Below the pieces are notes generated by a model. That model was not told the origin of the DNA and searched no databases. It saw nothing but the letters and a program-made list of their open reading frames with translations. Made by a program: the position numbers and the translations under genes. Of a stretch of DNA of 64,000 bases, positions 25,546 to 37,451 are shown in pieces (positions within the stretch are counted from its first letter, which is position 1; every line of letters starts with the position of its first letter). Source of the stretch: Sinohyriopsis cumingii (taxonomy: Eukaryota; Mollusca; Bivalvia; Unionida; Unionidae); assembly GCA_028554795.2 (NCBI GenBank), contig CM068842.1:27853577-27917576 (forward strand), in the 5' to 3' direction.

Positions 25546-26754
25546 TTAAATTAGTGAAAAGCATAATAGTATTTTTTTCTCTAATATTTTCTGAGCTTGT
25601 TTTTCCAGTAATTAGGTAACTATTGATGTTTAAAAAATGTAACTTGGCGATGACGATAAAGTTGGAGTGAACCAAATATTTTCACCAACCTGAAACTAGC
25701 TTCTGACCCATATGTTCAAGTTATGGTTTATTTTAAATGTTATGAAAGGCAGCACTTCGTAAGAATAAAAGGCCATAAATTTATTGTTACTTGCATTGCA
25801 ATTCAATTTTGTTTTCCTTGTTATTTCCCAGCAGAATTAAGAGTGTTAGATCCTAATTTGGTCTAATGCCTCAAAGACATGCCCATTGTTTGATTGTAAT
25901 TTTGTTAGCCATCTGACTGAAAGCTTTTTTAATCCCAAAGGGCTATGCCTGCATGCAAGAGCAGGATTGTGGGTTTTAGAATTATTAGCGTTCAATTCCC
26001 AAGAAACCAGATTCAATCAGGCACTGATCAAGTGATGGAACATGGTGATTTAGATTCCGCCACAGAGCCGTGTTGACATCTTATGACCTAACAATCATAT
26101 TGCACAGCCTTTCGCGTTGTGAAATTGTTGTAGTGGGAATCAAAAGTTTCCTGTTACAGCGCTCTCGAGAACCATCTTTGGATCTGAGTTGAAATTATCT
26201 TGACATAATTTCATTACTTGTAATGGAATGATGCTGTTTTGAGACGTATTTGTGAAATCAATTTGCTTTATACTGCTTTAGGGAATGTGATGATGACTCC
26301 CATGTGCCATTTGGAACATTGTCAGGAATTTATGAAGGCCTTTTATGATGCTAGGAATACCAGAGATATGCATTATAAAATCTTGATTATTTTTGCCATC
26401 CATTTTGGGAAACGACTGCATGTCATATACTCTCAGAGGGAAAAAGTGGTGTTACTTTTGTTGCAAGACATCAGCAAATTATAAAAGATGATTTAGGAGT
26501 CCCAGAATTGAGAATGGACCCTTATTAAATTCTCATTCTGCATGTCCAAGATTCTTCAAGTGACTGTAAATACCTGAGTACTTGCGACGTTTCATTTAAG
26601 TGGGCAAACATAAAAAGTTAGCCAAGGCTATTGAGAAATTATCATTAGTAAATACCAATTCCACTCTGCCATGTCATCATTCTCTCACTTAAGCACCTAT
26701 TATTATATTTCTGCAAGAAAAAAGTGTAAAAATGTGACATTGATACATGAAGTG

Positions 26755-27115
26755 TAGCTATATGATATTGACACACCAAGTATGACAGTGATATTGACAC
26801 ACCAAGTATGACAATGATATTGACACACCAAGTATGACAATGATATTGACACACCGAGTATGACAATGATATTGACACACCAAGTATGACAATGATATTG
26901 ACACACCAAGTATAATAGTATGAACTGGCACACCAGGTATATCAATATAATATTGACACACCAGGTACAACAATATACTGACACATCGGCATTAGAATGA
27001 TACTGACACAATCAAGTGTAACAATATGATATTGACAGACGAAGTATAACACTATCATACTGATACACCAAGTATAACTATGATATTGATACATCGGGTA
27101 TAAGAATATGATATA
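26755..27115. repeat. 26-bp minisatellite
   Basis: ATATTGACACACCAAGTATG plus ACAATG repeats about 13 times, becoming less regular after 26920. Since 26 is not divisible by 3, each frame cycles every 78 bp, which explains the long minus-strand frames rich in VCQYHC. Confidence 0.9.
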
Positions 27116-27340
27116 CCATATCCAAATTTTTAATTTTATTACAGGTATCTTAAGATGTTTATCTGCTCAGATTTAGGTGTATAAAGTGTAAAAAAAGTGA
27201 AATCAAAAACTAACACAGCAGGTAAATATATTGAAGGCTTTGTTATTGTCAGAGTGTCCTATTTGTTATGGAAGATCAGTGGCTTGTCAGCAGTATTGAA
27301 AGTGTTCAGTGACTGAGGGTGCTACGAGGATGACTGTTAC

Positions 27341-27421
27341 ATTACCATGTTAATTAATATTACTATGTTAATTAACATTACCATGTTAATTAATATTACC
27401 ATGTTAATTAATATTACTATG
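27341..27421. repeat. 18-bp tandem repeat
   Basis: ATTACCATGTTAATTAAT is repeated four to five times. Each unit contains TTAATTAA, a homeodomain-type core, but the repeat is the simplest explanation. Confidence 0.9.
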
Positions 27422-28693
27422 TAGCAACTCCCTATTCAAAGGAGTATCTATTATATACATGTAAAAACTTTGAGTCAATGATAGTCCTATATATGTAGAC
27501 TGAGTATACACTTTTGGAATTTAATCTTGTCTGTAAGAGCTAGTGGTGAGAGTCATGTGTCAAGTCAACTCGTGTTAATTGACTGACCACCCTAACACTG
27601 TTTTAATTGTGTAAGTAGCAATTTAACTACCTTAAATTGTCAGAGTAATTCACAGATGGGAGGAAAAATATAGCAAGCAAGCCGAGTGAAGGAATACCTG
27701 GTGAATTCAAAAATGTTCTTAATTAGATACAGTTTGTTATGGAGAAATGAGTTCCAAAGTTTGTAGTGACTTAAAATTCCTGAATTGGCACTCAGATATT
27801 TGCTCAAGGATGAGCAGAAGTTTCACAGTTACTGGCCATGAAATCAGTGTGTCAGTCTTCTAGTATTAAAACAGTTTTTAAAGATTGAGTTTCAACATTG
27901 ACACGGAACATAAGTCTTACTAATAAAAAGAATCTTCTTGTGAAAAATACAGTGATGTAATACACAGTGTTAGGTACACAGTGTGGCATACATATGTGAT
28001 GTGTTGAAACCTCTTGAGTTATGTTTTTCATGATTTTTCAGAGATTGGTTGTTTTGAAAATAAAGTTAATTGATACTGAAAAGTTTTCAATTTAAATAAA
28101 TAAATTTATTTATTGACAGTTATTCCCAACACAGTTATAAAACATGTATTCAGTCATTAAACAGCGTTACAACACCGCTGCCTCGTTTTCTTGATCTTCC
28201 GTATGTCTAGCCATTTTATTGAATCCCTGTGATGTGAGCAAAATGTTAATTTTTTTCTTCAATTATGTTTACTTTTGTATCTTTCTCTATTATTTGCAAA
28301 TTTATTTTAAATTAGCAATATAATTTTTTTGGATGTGAATCACATATTTTTTCATAGATTGATTTGATTCATCATTTATTTCATTCATCATTCATTTAAT
28401 AATTCATTCATTAGTTGGTTCATTCATTGTACAGGATTCACTTATAGCACTCACTCTCTTGCTGTCGAACCATGCATTATCTCATAAGAAGTGGAGAGTA
28501 GTAAGAAAGGGAGGTAAACATGTGAATGGTTTGTCTGTTCAGTATGAGAACTTTTGGAGGATTTTCATATACAAATAGCCCTTTTTAGCAGGGGTAAGGG
28601 TGACATTTTTTGTCTGAAAATAAAGTTGCTACCTATTTTAAATCAGAACTTGCTGTCTTGAAAATTTTGTGATCTTGAAATATGTGAAAAGAC
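27422..28693. other. Unannotated sequence
   Basis: AT-rich DNA with short (AAAT)n near 28095 and (CATT)n near 28375-28430. No exon seen. Confidence 0.4.
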
Positions 28694-28912
28694 TAGAACT
28701 GCTGTGGCTCTGTGGTTAAGACATTAGACTTGGACTAGAAGGATGTGGGTTAGATTACAAGAAATGGATTAGTCGGGATTGGATACATTGGTGTGTCCAT
28801 GGTTTCGGCATTTGGCCTGTCTCACCATGAGAGAGAGAGAGAGACACACACACACACACAGAATAGTCTCTTGATCTGAATACCAAAATCTGTAAAACAC
28901 ACACACACACAC
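28694..28912 (+). mobile_element. tRNA-like SINE head followed by (GA)n/(CA)n
   Basis: TGGCTCTGTGGTTAAGACAT and GGGTTAGATTAC resemble tRNA A and B boxes. GGATTAGTCGGGATTGG follows, and a GA/CA microsatellite starts near 28830. The family seems related to weak remnants near 19320 and 37610. Confidence 0.5.
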
Positions 28913-29335
28913 AACCATGAAATACAGAAGTCTCTTGATGTTAACACCAGTTATTCAAAATGAATGACACACACATAACAACAACCAGACAGTAAAATAC
29001 AGTAGAAAATTCTTGATCTGAACTCCAAATATGTATATAAAAAAAACCTTTCCCAGATGTAAACCCAACCCATGTCTTCCTTTTATTTAATTTTGAGACT
29101 GACAACATCTTCAGAACTTGATTTCTCAACAAATGCATGTTTCCCAAGAAGATTGGATATGTGGAGTTCCATTGGAGTGGGTGGTTTCAAGTGCAAATAA
29201 TCATGTAGTAACAAGTTTTCCATCTGCCAGCATTGTACACCATTATAACTTAATAGCAGTTCGAGAAAGACTGACACATGTAGAAAACTTTCTAAATGTG
29301 GCCGTGTATATTTTTTCCATAATCTCAGTGCTAGA
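28913..29335. other. Unannotated; overlapping open frames on both strands
   Basis: About 29083-29290 is open on both strands. The minus frame includes LHLKPPTPMELHISNLLG and the plus frame EDWICGVPLEWVVSSANN. Neither has a convincing splice pair or a known domain. One may be a decayed exon. Confidence 0.25.
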
Positions 29336-29744
29336 TTGTTATAATATAATATTATTGAATATGCATAGATTATAATATGTTATTGAATATGCATAGATTA
29401 TAAGATGTTATTGAATATGCATAGATTATGTTATTGAATATGTATAGATTATAATATTATTGAATATGCATAGATTATAATATGTTATTGAATATGCATA
29501 GATTATATGTTATTGAATATGCATAGATTATAATATTATTGAATATGCATAGATTATATGTTATTGAATATGCATAGATTATAATATGTTATTGAATATG
29601 CATAGATTATAATATGTTATTGAATATGCATAGATTATAATATTATTGAATATGCATAGATTATAATATGTTATTGAATATGCATAGATTATAATACGTT
29701 ATTGAATATGCATAGATTATGATATGTTATTGAATATGCATAGG
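29336..29744. repeat. 23-28-bp minisatellite, about 16 copies
   Basis: TTATTGAATATGCATAGATT followed by ATAATATG repeats with units shortened by loss of TATG or AATA. Each unit holds the palindrome TATGCATA. Confidence 0.95.
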
Positions 29745-30087
29745 AGCAAGACTTCAGCAACAACATTAAGAGATTTAGCATGTTATTTACAACATTACAC
29801 CAGCAGGCACAATCAGCAGATGTGGTATTAGCCTATTGTGTTGATCAAGTCCAGGATATCGGCTTTGACAAGGGTTTTGGAAATTTCTTACAAATTGTCA
29901 TGGAATTGCTAATTTTGTAATTTACATGCAGTGTTGATGCACAAATCTTAAATATGAATGGACTATTCAGATTTTGTGACATCATAAAAATTCACCTGTC
30001 AACAGGCACCACTTAGAAAATATATTTGGTGTAGGATTATGCTATTTGAGTTTGTGTGTGGTTGGATGTCTGTGCATAGTCCCATAT
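29745..30087. other. Unannotated sequence
   Basis: Nothing recognised. Confidence 0.4.
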
Positions 30088-30288
30088 CTACTAGCTTACG
30101 AGTCCAACTGCAGACTGCACAGACCCAGATCTGCCATGGTATTATGCACCAGCAGATCTAAGCCTGTGCAATTTGTTTGGAGTCATCAGAGGAATAAACA
30201 GTGCAGACCCTGATCTGTATGCTCATTATTTAATAGCAGGTCAGGATCTTGTTTTGCAGTTTGGCTTGATTTATAAGCAATTGTATAT
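30088..30288 (+). mobile_element. Double-palindrome element, copy 4
   Basis: A nearly complete copy. It carries GTCCAACTGCAGACTGCACA, then GATCTGCCATGGTATTATGC with its inverse GCAGATCTAAGCCTGTGCA. The second hairpin half (CAGACCCTGATCTG / AGGTCAGGATCTTG) follows, then the inverted end TTTATAAGCAATTGTATA. Confidence 0.75.
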
Positions 30289-32125
30289 GATAACTGTTAT
30301 CAAGGATAGTAGTGGCAGCCACTAGGGGTTAATATACCCTATCACAGCTGAAACAGTTATTTATGAATGATACTCCATGGAAAGCTTGACCATAAAAATC
30401 AATAGTAAATTGTCTGATGCATTAATACTGGGAACTCTATCTTGTAAAGGAGATTGGGAATGAAAGTGGTAATGGAAGAACTGAAGTTGAGACAAGATGG
30501 ATAGCGGCAAAATAAGAAAAATTCAGAAAATCTTTGGTCAGAGAACTATAGCAAGGCTGATAGGTTAATCGGAAGTAACAATATTAGGATGTGGAATAGA
30601 AATCCAGCTTGGACATGAAGCTATTTTATTCTTAATTGCTTAGATTAAAGCAAATAGACACAAACACACAACTTGCTGATTGTGTTTTGTAACAAGTACA
30701 TTTCAAACCATTTAAGTTGGACCAGAGGATTATTTTGGTGAAAATTTAACAATTTCATGTGAGGGGGACCAATAATTTCTCTAAACACTCTTGTGTCTGA
30801 AAACTTTCGTGTGGTGTAATTTGAGCAGCAGCTGGTGAGAAGTTCTCAGATATTTTATGGACATGTACATGGATTTCATATGATTTCCATAGTGATCAGA
30901 AAGCCAACTTAATGGCATCTCTTTCTGCAACATTGCTTTTCTGTAGGGTTCTTTTTCTAACATATAGACATAAAGATTTCTCGGAATTTTTATCACATCT
31001 ACATTGTGCTCTGTTGCTTAAGTTGCATTTAAATCAAATTAATAAAGGATACATGAATAAATATCCTTGAGGAATAAAAGTCGCTATCATTATGTATTTC
31101 AATACAACTTGAGTGTGTTCCTCCTTATATCAAGTTTTTGCATTTGTGTTACTTGAGTATTTTACAGGAAATCTTTCTCTTTGATCTTCTGTTGTCATAC
31201 AATCTTAATGGCAGCTCTTCCCAGCAAAGATGAAAGACTGCCTTTTGTCTTCTAAGAAATACAGGAAGAATCTTGGCATTAAATTGTATAACTGCTGAGC
31301 TTGTCAGTTCATGGAAATAGGTGTTCCAGAAGTTTTAAAGGTTACACCTCTAAAATCAGCCACTATTTTGATACAAGAAATCATCATGATTGATTAGCGC
31401 AGATTTTCTTGAAAGATTAATTTCCATGATTTGTCAACTGTTGCTGATAAGAACAAAAATAATTGATGAGCCATTTTGTCAATAAAAACTAAGTGTACCA
31501 AGAAATTTTCAGGCAATGAAAGATAAATTACTGTGATTTTAATTTTTTCAGGGCCATGACATTCGTTTGGCAGATTAATTAAATGTATTAATTACATCTT
31601 TTTTTTTTCAACTTAAGTGCCTCATTCCATTATTGAATTAAGATGATAAAATAGACTGGCAGGTGATATAAAGCTTTGAGACTTGAATAGAAGAAATTGG
31701 ATCAGATGGCAAATAATGAGACAGTCTGCATTCATTACATTACGTTTTACAAGATCCAATATTCTTGTTTTGTCATCATTACCTGAATTTGTAACCAGAG
31801 GAACTGTTGTGTTCACATGGATTTAGCCAAAAACATTCAGGTAAGCCTATAAAACAAAAACAACGGAGTCATTAATTTTACGAAAAATAATTGTTGGCAA
31901 AACATTGATTGAAGATATTTACTTAGTGGAATACAAGCTGAGATTAAAAAGAACTTTTTTGCTTTCAAATTTTTTTGCTAAATCTCCATGTCTGCTTGAA
32001 AGAGTGCTACCAGAACGTTTAAAACAAAACTTCAGAGATCACTTGAATATAGAGAATTTGAGCTAATTTTTATTATTTTGTTAAAAGAATATTGTTGTAT
32101 ATTCTGTACTCTGTTTTATTCCAAG
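30289..32125. other. Unannotated; possible regulatory patch and splice signals near 31.55-31.84 kb
   Basis: An excellent acceptor-like tract ends at about 31550 (TTTTAATTTTTTCAG) and a strong donor (CATTCAG|GTAAGC) lies at about 31842. The stretch between is not open in any frame over its length, except a short MDLAKNIQ start just before the donor. It is non-repetitive and contains several TTAATTA cores. It could be a non-coding exon or a conserved regulatory block. The rest is plain. Confidence 0.3.
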
Positions 32126-32357
32126 GAATTTTTTTGTGTGTTAAGGAATAAGTATGGTTAAGTCCTTATTTTAAGGAATAAGTATGGGTAAGTCCTTGTG
32201 TTAAGGAATAGTATATAGAAGTCCTTGTGTTAAGGAATAAGTATGGGTAAGTCCTTGTGTTAAGAAATAAGTATGGGTAAGTCTTTGTGTTAAGGAATAG
32301 TATATAGAAGTCCTTGTGTTAAGGAATAGTATGGGTAAGTCCTTGTGTTAAGGAATA
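32126..32357. repeat. ~30-bp minisatellite, seven to eight copies
   Basis: TTGTGTTAAGGAATAAGTAT followed by GGGTAAGTCC repeats, with alternating variants in which ATATAGAAG replaces ATGGGTAAG. Confidence 0.9.
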
Positions 32358-32518
32358 ACATCATACATACCTGGCTAATATTAATATCAAAATCAAAATA
32401 GATTAAAATTAGATCACTGAAATCTTGTTATAACTGTTGTTCCGTTCAACACATAGTATATTGGTGAAGTCCATGCTCTCATTTCTCAGTAATAATAATA
32501 ATATATTAATTGAAATCA

Positions 32519-32770
32519 GGGCCCCGAGTGGCCGAGTGGTCTAAAGCACTCTCCATCACGGATCACTGCCATCTCACCTCTGTCTGCGTGGGTTCAAGTC
32601 TCGGGCTCGGCAAATGTGGATATGTGAGAAAGCTTGCTGGTAGCTTCTCATGGGTCGGAGGTTCTTTCCGGGGTTTTCCCGGGTTCTTCCTCCACCATTA
32701 ATACTGGCCGCCATGTATAGCCTATCTTGTGCTGAAAAATGGCGTTAAATCCTACAACAACAACAACAAC
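32519..32770 (+). mobile_element. SINE family A, youngest full-length copy
   Basis: The head GCCCCGAGTGGCCGAGTGGT has a good A box, and GGGTTCAAGTCTC gives the B box. The body runs through GGTTCTTTCCGGGGTTTTCC and CTGGCCGCCATGTATAGCC to GGCGTTAAATCC and a (CAA)n tail. A perfect 14-bp duplication ATTAATTGAAATCA flanks it (32505-32518 and 32771-32784). This is the best reference copy in the window. Its tRNA-like head suggests an internal RNA polymerase III promoter. Confidence 0.95.
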
Positions 32771-32946
32771 ATTAATTGAAATCATTTTGTGTTGGTTTCC
32801 CAAGTTTCTCTGTTTTTTGGGTTCCATTTTATTTCCAACTCTTTCAAATGGTCTTATTACCAGGATAGCCTTTGTAAATGTACTGAGAGTTACCTATTAC
32901 TGAATGAAAAATGTGCTGCTTTGAATTTTCAGTCATGTTAGCCTGA

Positions 32947-34179
32947 TGTTGATCTTATAAACCAGGATTGTCATTTAGTAGTAGTACTGTCGTTGATCTT
33001 ATCAACCAGCGTTGTCATTAAGTAGTAGTGCTGTTGTTGATCTTATAAACCAGGATTGTCATTAAGTAGTAGTGCTGTTGTTGATCTTATAAACCAGCAT
33101 TGTCATTAAGTAGTAGTGCTGTTGTTGATCTTATAAACCAGCGTTGTCATTAAGTAGTAGCACTGTTGTTGATCTTGTAAACCAGCATTGTCATTAAGTA
33201 GTAGTAGTGTTGTTGATCTTATAAACCAGCGTTGTCATTTAGTAGTAGTACTGTCGTTGATCTTATAAACCAGCGTTGTCATTAAGTAGGAGCACTGTTG
33301 TTGATCTTATAAACCAGCATTGCCATTAAGTAGTAGTGCTGTTGTTGATCTTATAAACCAGCATTGTCATTAAGTAGTAGTACTGTTGTTGATCTTATAA
33401 ACCAGCGTTGTCATTAAGTTGTAGTACTTTTGTTGATCTTATAAACCAGCATTGTCATTAAGTAGTAGTGCTGTTGTTGATCTTATAAACCAGCGTTGTC
33501 ATTAAGTAGTAGTGCTGTTGTTGATCTTATAAACCAGCGTATTCATTAAGTAGTAGTACTGTTGTTGATCTTATAAACCAGCGTTGTCATTAAGTAGTAG
33601 TGCTGTTGTTGATCTTATAAACCAGCGTTGTCATTAAGTAGTAGCACTGTTGTTGATCTTGTAAACCAGCATTGTCATTAAGTAGTAGTAGTGTTGTTGA
33701 TCTTATAAACCAGCGTTGTCATTTAGTAGTAGTACTGTCGTTGATCTTATAAACCAGCGTTGTCATTAAGTAGGAGCACTGTTGTTGATCTTATAAACCA
33801 GCATTGCCATTAAGTAGTAGTGCTGTTGTTGATCTTATAAACCAGCGTATTCATTAAGTAGTAGTACTGTTGTTGATCTTATAAACCAGCGTTGTCATTA
33901 AGTAGTAGTACTGTTGTTGATCTTATAAACCAGCGTTGTCATTAAGTAGTAGTACTGTTGTTGATCTTATAAACCAGCGTTGTCATTAAGTAGTAGTACT
34001 GTTGTTGATCTTATAAACCAGCGTTGTCATTAAGTAGTAGTACTTTTGTTGATCTTATAAACCAGCGTTGTCATTAAGTAGTAGTACTTTTGTTGATCTT
34101 ATAAACCAGCGTTGTCATTAAGTAGTAGTACTTTTGTTGATCTTATAAACCAGCGTTGTCATTAAGTAGTAGTACTGTT
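32947..34179. repeat. 44-bp minisatellite, about 28 copies, with higher-order repeat
   Basis: The unit is GTTGATCTTATAAACCAGCG, TTGTCATTAAGTAGTAG and TACTGTT, period exactly 44 bp. Variant units (GATCTTGTAAACC, TAGTAGTAGTGTT, TTTAGTAG, TAGGAGCACT, ATTGCCATT) occur in the same order near 33171 and again near 33655, 484 bp apart, which is 11 units. The 3' units are the most uniform. Confidence 0.95.
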
Positions 34180-34516
34180 CAGACTTGGTTATCAGAATGT
34201 AAATTCTCCTTTTTAAATTCACTTATCTTGTGATGAGTTTGGATAATTACAGTTCTGCTGTAACAAATTTTCCACATTGATAATATGAGTCACTCAACTC
34301 GCCTCGTATTACCAGTTTGATACAGATGTACATGAATATCCATCATTAAGATTTCATCAATGAGAAGGCTTGACAGATTATTTCTCAACTTGATAATTCC
34401 CTTTTTTAATTCTTGTCATGCAAGTTAGCAAGTAATTCATGTCAAATGAAGCAACTTTGAATATTATCGATACAGCTCTGTTCATGTTATCACATTGATC
34501 AAATTTGTATCCACAG
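34180..34516. other. Probable intron upstream of the candidate exon
   Basis: Unique AT-rich DNA ending in the acceptor TTTGTATCCACAG at 34516. Confidence 0.4.
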
Positions 34517-34592
34517 AAAGATTTATTTACGAAGCATCTCGTAGATTTGTTTGACAGCAAGCATGACGCTCTTTCAAGGCTGACTGGTTTAA
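34517..34592 (+). CDS. Candidate coding exon (76 nt), best in the window
   Basis: The acceptor TTTGTATCCACAG and the donor TTTAA|GTGAGA bound 25 codons in phase 0 plus one base. The peptide starts KDLFTKHLVDLFDSKH and ends DALSRLTGL, an amphipathic, helix-like composition that looks strongly protein-coding. CpGs occur at ACGAAG, CTCGTAG and GACGCT in an otherwise CpG-poor region. If the donor were ignored the frame would run to a stop at 34718-34720 through unlikely residues. I do not recognise the family. It lies just after the 44-bp array, which would then be intronic. Confidence 0.55.
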
Positions 34593-35367
34593 GTGAGATT
34601 TTGCTCTTATGCTACAAGTGGAAAACAGTAAAAAATAAATTGAATAAAATTTTCCTTTGTGCAAATTCATGTTTTTATATAGGTGCACTAATTACACATT
34701 CCGAGTCTTTGAAGTGTTAGATCTATGTTAAACATGGGCAATCATAGAATAATGTACCCCATGCTGAGTGGCACTGTTGCTTGAAATTTTATCTTTTGCA
34801 AGTTGAGACAGAAGCAGAAATCTACATTTTTATGACCCGTCTTTTCTAATGCTTGTATCCTTATAATGGTATTTGTCCCTTTAAGGATTTGGTAACCTTG
34901 ACCAACATTTGAATTGTTGCCTTTCTTGCACCCCAAAACCAACTATTTTCAGAGCAGACAATGGTGCTGTTATTTTTAAAGGATTTCGCTTCAGCAATTG
35001 CTGGCTTGATGCCCTTCAGGTTCTTGAAGTTATTTTTTGCATGTTGACTTAAACACTTGCTTGAAAGTTGCTCAATGTTATTGATTTTAAAACAATAATA
35101 AGCAAAATGAGGCATATCAAGCCTGAAATCAACCATTATATAGAATGTTTCTACTAGCCACAGTAATTTTAAAATCAATTTGGATATTTTTGGACTTTTT
35201 TGTGTGAAAATTTTGGTGAAGGAGGCAACTCATGTTGATAGTGAAGTGAAATTACTTGTTTAAGTTGGATAGGGGAGATAACTTGTTAAAGTGTATTAGT
35301 CATACTGCCCTACAGTGGCAGAAATACTAATTGTTAACAGCTGCCTTTATTTCTGTTTTGAAACATT
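34593..35367. other. Unannotated sequence
   Basis: Probable intron or intergenic DNA with no repeat array or second exon recognised. Confidence 0.4.
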
Positions 35368-36055
35368 CTTAGATATGCATGAATCCATTGTGTAATTACA
35401 TCCTGAAAAGTCTTTGGATATGTATGAATCCATTTACAACCTGAAAAGTCTTTGAATATGTATGAATCCAGTTACAGACTGAAAAGTCTTTGGATATGTA
35501 TGAATCCAATTACAACCTGAAAAGTCTTTGGATATGTATGAATCCATTGTGTAATTATAACCTGTAAAGTCTTTTGATATGTATGAATCCATTGTATAAT
35601 TGCAACTGGACAAGTCCTTGGATATGCATGAATGTATTGTATAACTGCAACTGGACAAGTCCTTGGATATGCATGAATCTATTGTAGAATTGCAACTTGA
35701 CAAGCCCTTGGACATGTGTGAATCCATTGTATAATTGCAACATGAGAAGTCCTTGGATATGCATGAATCCATTGTATACCTGCAACAAGAAAAGTTCTTG
35801 GATATACATGAATACATTGTATAATTGCAACATGACAAGTCCTTGGATATGCATGAATGTATTGTATAACTGCAACTGGACAAGTCCTTGGATATGCATG
35901 AATCTATTGTATAATTGCAACTTGACAAGTCCTTGGACATGTATGAATCCATTGTATAATTGCAACATGAAAAGTCCTTGGATATGCATGAATTCATTGT
36001 AAACTGCAACATGAAAAGTCCTTGGATATGCATGAATCCATTGTATAATTGCAAC
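35368..36055. repeat. 45-bp minisatellite, about 15 copies
   Basis: The unit is AAGTCCTTGGATATGCATGA, ATCCATTGTATAATTGCAAC and ATGAC, becoming looser before 35560. A run of five distinct units is duplicated at 225 bp (GAATGTATTG at 35630 and 35855). Since 45 is divisible by 3, long frames stay open on both strands, including 226 codons on the minus strand. Confidence 0.95.
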
Positions 36056-36604
36056 TTGTGTCTAGTTTTACAGTAATTGATGTCCAGTACAGTATTTACT
36101 GAAGGCATTGTCATCAGCTAATGTAGCCAGTACAAGTTCTATTCCCAATATCTTTAGTTATACAATTAAATGCAGATTATCTGGAACTTTATGGAGACAT
36201 TGATTTTGTCAGTCATCTGGATAATCCAGTTTTAATCGACCTAGGACTTATAGGCCTAGATCACACATTTGAGGCTCCAAATTTGATTGATATGATCAAC
36301 ATTTCTGTAATTGATTCTAGTTACTGCAATATGAAATATCCCAATATGCCCAGCAAGGAACAGATTCTGACCTTATCTCAGGTCAAGGTTATTACCAGTA
36401 TCTACTGAAGTTAAATCCACTGCATTTCCTGGATATATTTAGTAGCTAAGGTGTAGTGAATTGGGAATAGGTAAAGTTGTGTGATTTTGATAAGCCAGTG
36501 CCATACATTTATTTTGAGGCATCTGTATGCATTATCAGGAGCTAAAATTAAATGGAAATATTAAAGAACATAAATGCTGTGCTTACATTATTGAAATACT
36601 ACAT
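36056..36604. other. Unannotated sequence
   Basis: Nothing firm. A short inverted pair, ATTATCTGG and CTGGATAAT, lies near 36175-36225. Confidence 0.35.
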
Positions 36605-36860
36605 TATTATGCCGAAGGTTGCAGGCTTGAACCCTGGCTGAGTCATACCAAAAACTTAGAAAAATGGTACCTGCAGCTGCCTCGCTTGGCCTTCAGCATT
36701 GAGAGGTTAGCGTTAGGACTGGTTGGCCTAATGTCAGGATATTGTGACTGTGTGGGATATCACGCTACATGTCTGCAACATGATGCCCAGTGCTCGACAT
36801 CACTATCAACTGCAACACTTTAGACATCATAGCAATATGACTGAAAAGTTGTTAAACTAT
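36605..36860 (+). mobile_element. tRNA-derived SINE, third family
   Basis: GCAGGCTTGAACCCTGGCTG resembles a B box with downstream sequence. The body has GAGTCATACCAAAAACTTAG, AGCATTGAGAGGTTAGCG, TGACATCACTATCAACTGC-like sequence and the 3' end ATATGACTGAAAAGTTGTTA. Copies or pieces recur at 49275 and 63486, which allows the element to be delimited. Confidence 0.65.
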
Positions 36861-37251
36861 ATTAAAAAATACAGATCCATTATTATTATTATTCCTTGAT
36901 ATTCATTTTCTCACTGTACATTTATAGTCCAGACAGTTGTACTTTACTGATATCTGCCCCTTTTATCAGTTTATAGTTGACCTATTTGTTCTGTACTGAA
37001 TTTTCTTGCGGGGGGGGGGGCAGGGTGAAAAGCACAAACCTCATACAACCTGCATAGGAGTTTGATTTAAAATTGTGCCATATTATCATAGTGATTTCAT
37101 TTGTACAGAGAAGTAACAAGAATATATTGCATTGAATATAGTAATTAGACCACACACAAACACATGCACAATCTCTCACCATTTGGTCTGCCAATTTTTA
37201 AATTTGTTAGTGCTTACTGAAATGTGTATGGCAGAGGCTTGCTAAGTGAAC
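36861..37251. other. Unannotated sequence with short simple repeats
   Basis: A short (ATT)n tract lies near 36881 and a run of ten G at about 37010. No exon seen. Confidence 0.4.
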
Positions 37252-37451
37252 TATACTTGCTTGTAAGTCAAACTGCAAACAGCAGAGATCCAGATCTACC
37301 AAAGCATAATGCACCTGCTGATCAATGTCTCCATTTGTTCTGCTGAGTACTCCTAAAAAGCCACACAGATCCAGATCTGCCAGTGTATTATGCAACAGCA
37401 GATCTGGGTCTATGCAGTTTGCAGTTTGACTCGTCATATAAGCAAGTACGT
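37252..37451 (-). mobile_element. Double-palindrome element, copy 5 (inverted)
   Basis: The ends are well preserved: TATACTTGCTTGTAAGTC at the left and TCATATAAGCAAGTACG at the right. The spacer TTTGTTCTGCTGAGTACTCC is the reverse complement of the spacer in copies 1, 3 and 4, so this copy is in the opposite orientation. Both hairpin halves are readable (GATCCAGATCTACC / TGCTGATCAATGTC, then CAGATCCAGATCTGCC / GCAGATCTGGGTCTATGC). Confidence 0.85.

Larger units (their letters stand above)
24815..26754. other. Unannotated sequence; one weak minus-strand exon candidate
   Basis: On the minus strand, an acceptor-like ATTTATGTTTTCAG is followed (about 25012 downward) by an open stretch reading RNRVTELMQQLMQWIAKYN. 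The donor is poor, so I did not call it. CpG-bearing, non-repetitive sequence at 25920-26200 may be a decayed tRNA-like element or regulatory DNA. Confidence 0.3.

Noticed and set aside
32947..34179. CRISPR-like array
   Set aside because: Units are directly contiguous with no unique spacers and the sequence is eukaryotic.
35434..36114. 226-codon minus-strand frame, and 144- and 101-codon frames in the same place
   Set aside because: All come from the 45-bp minisatellite. Being open on both strands argues against selection for coding.
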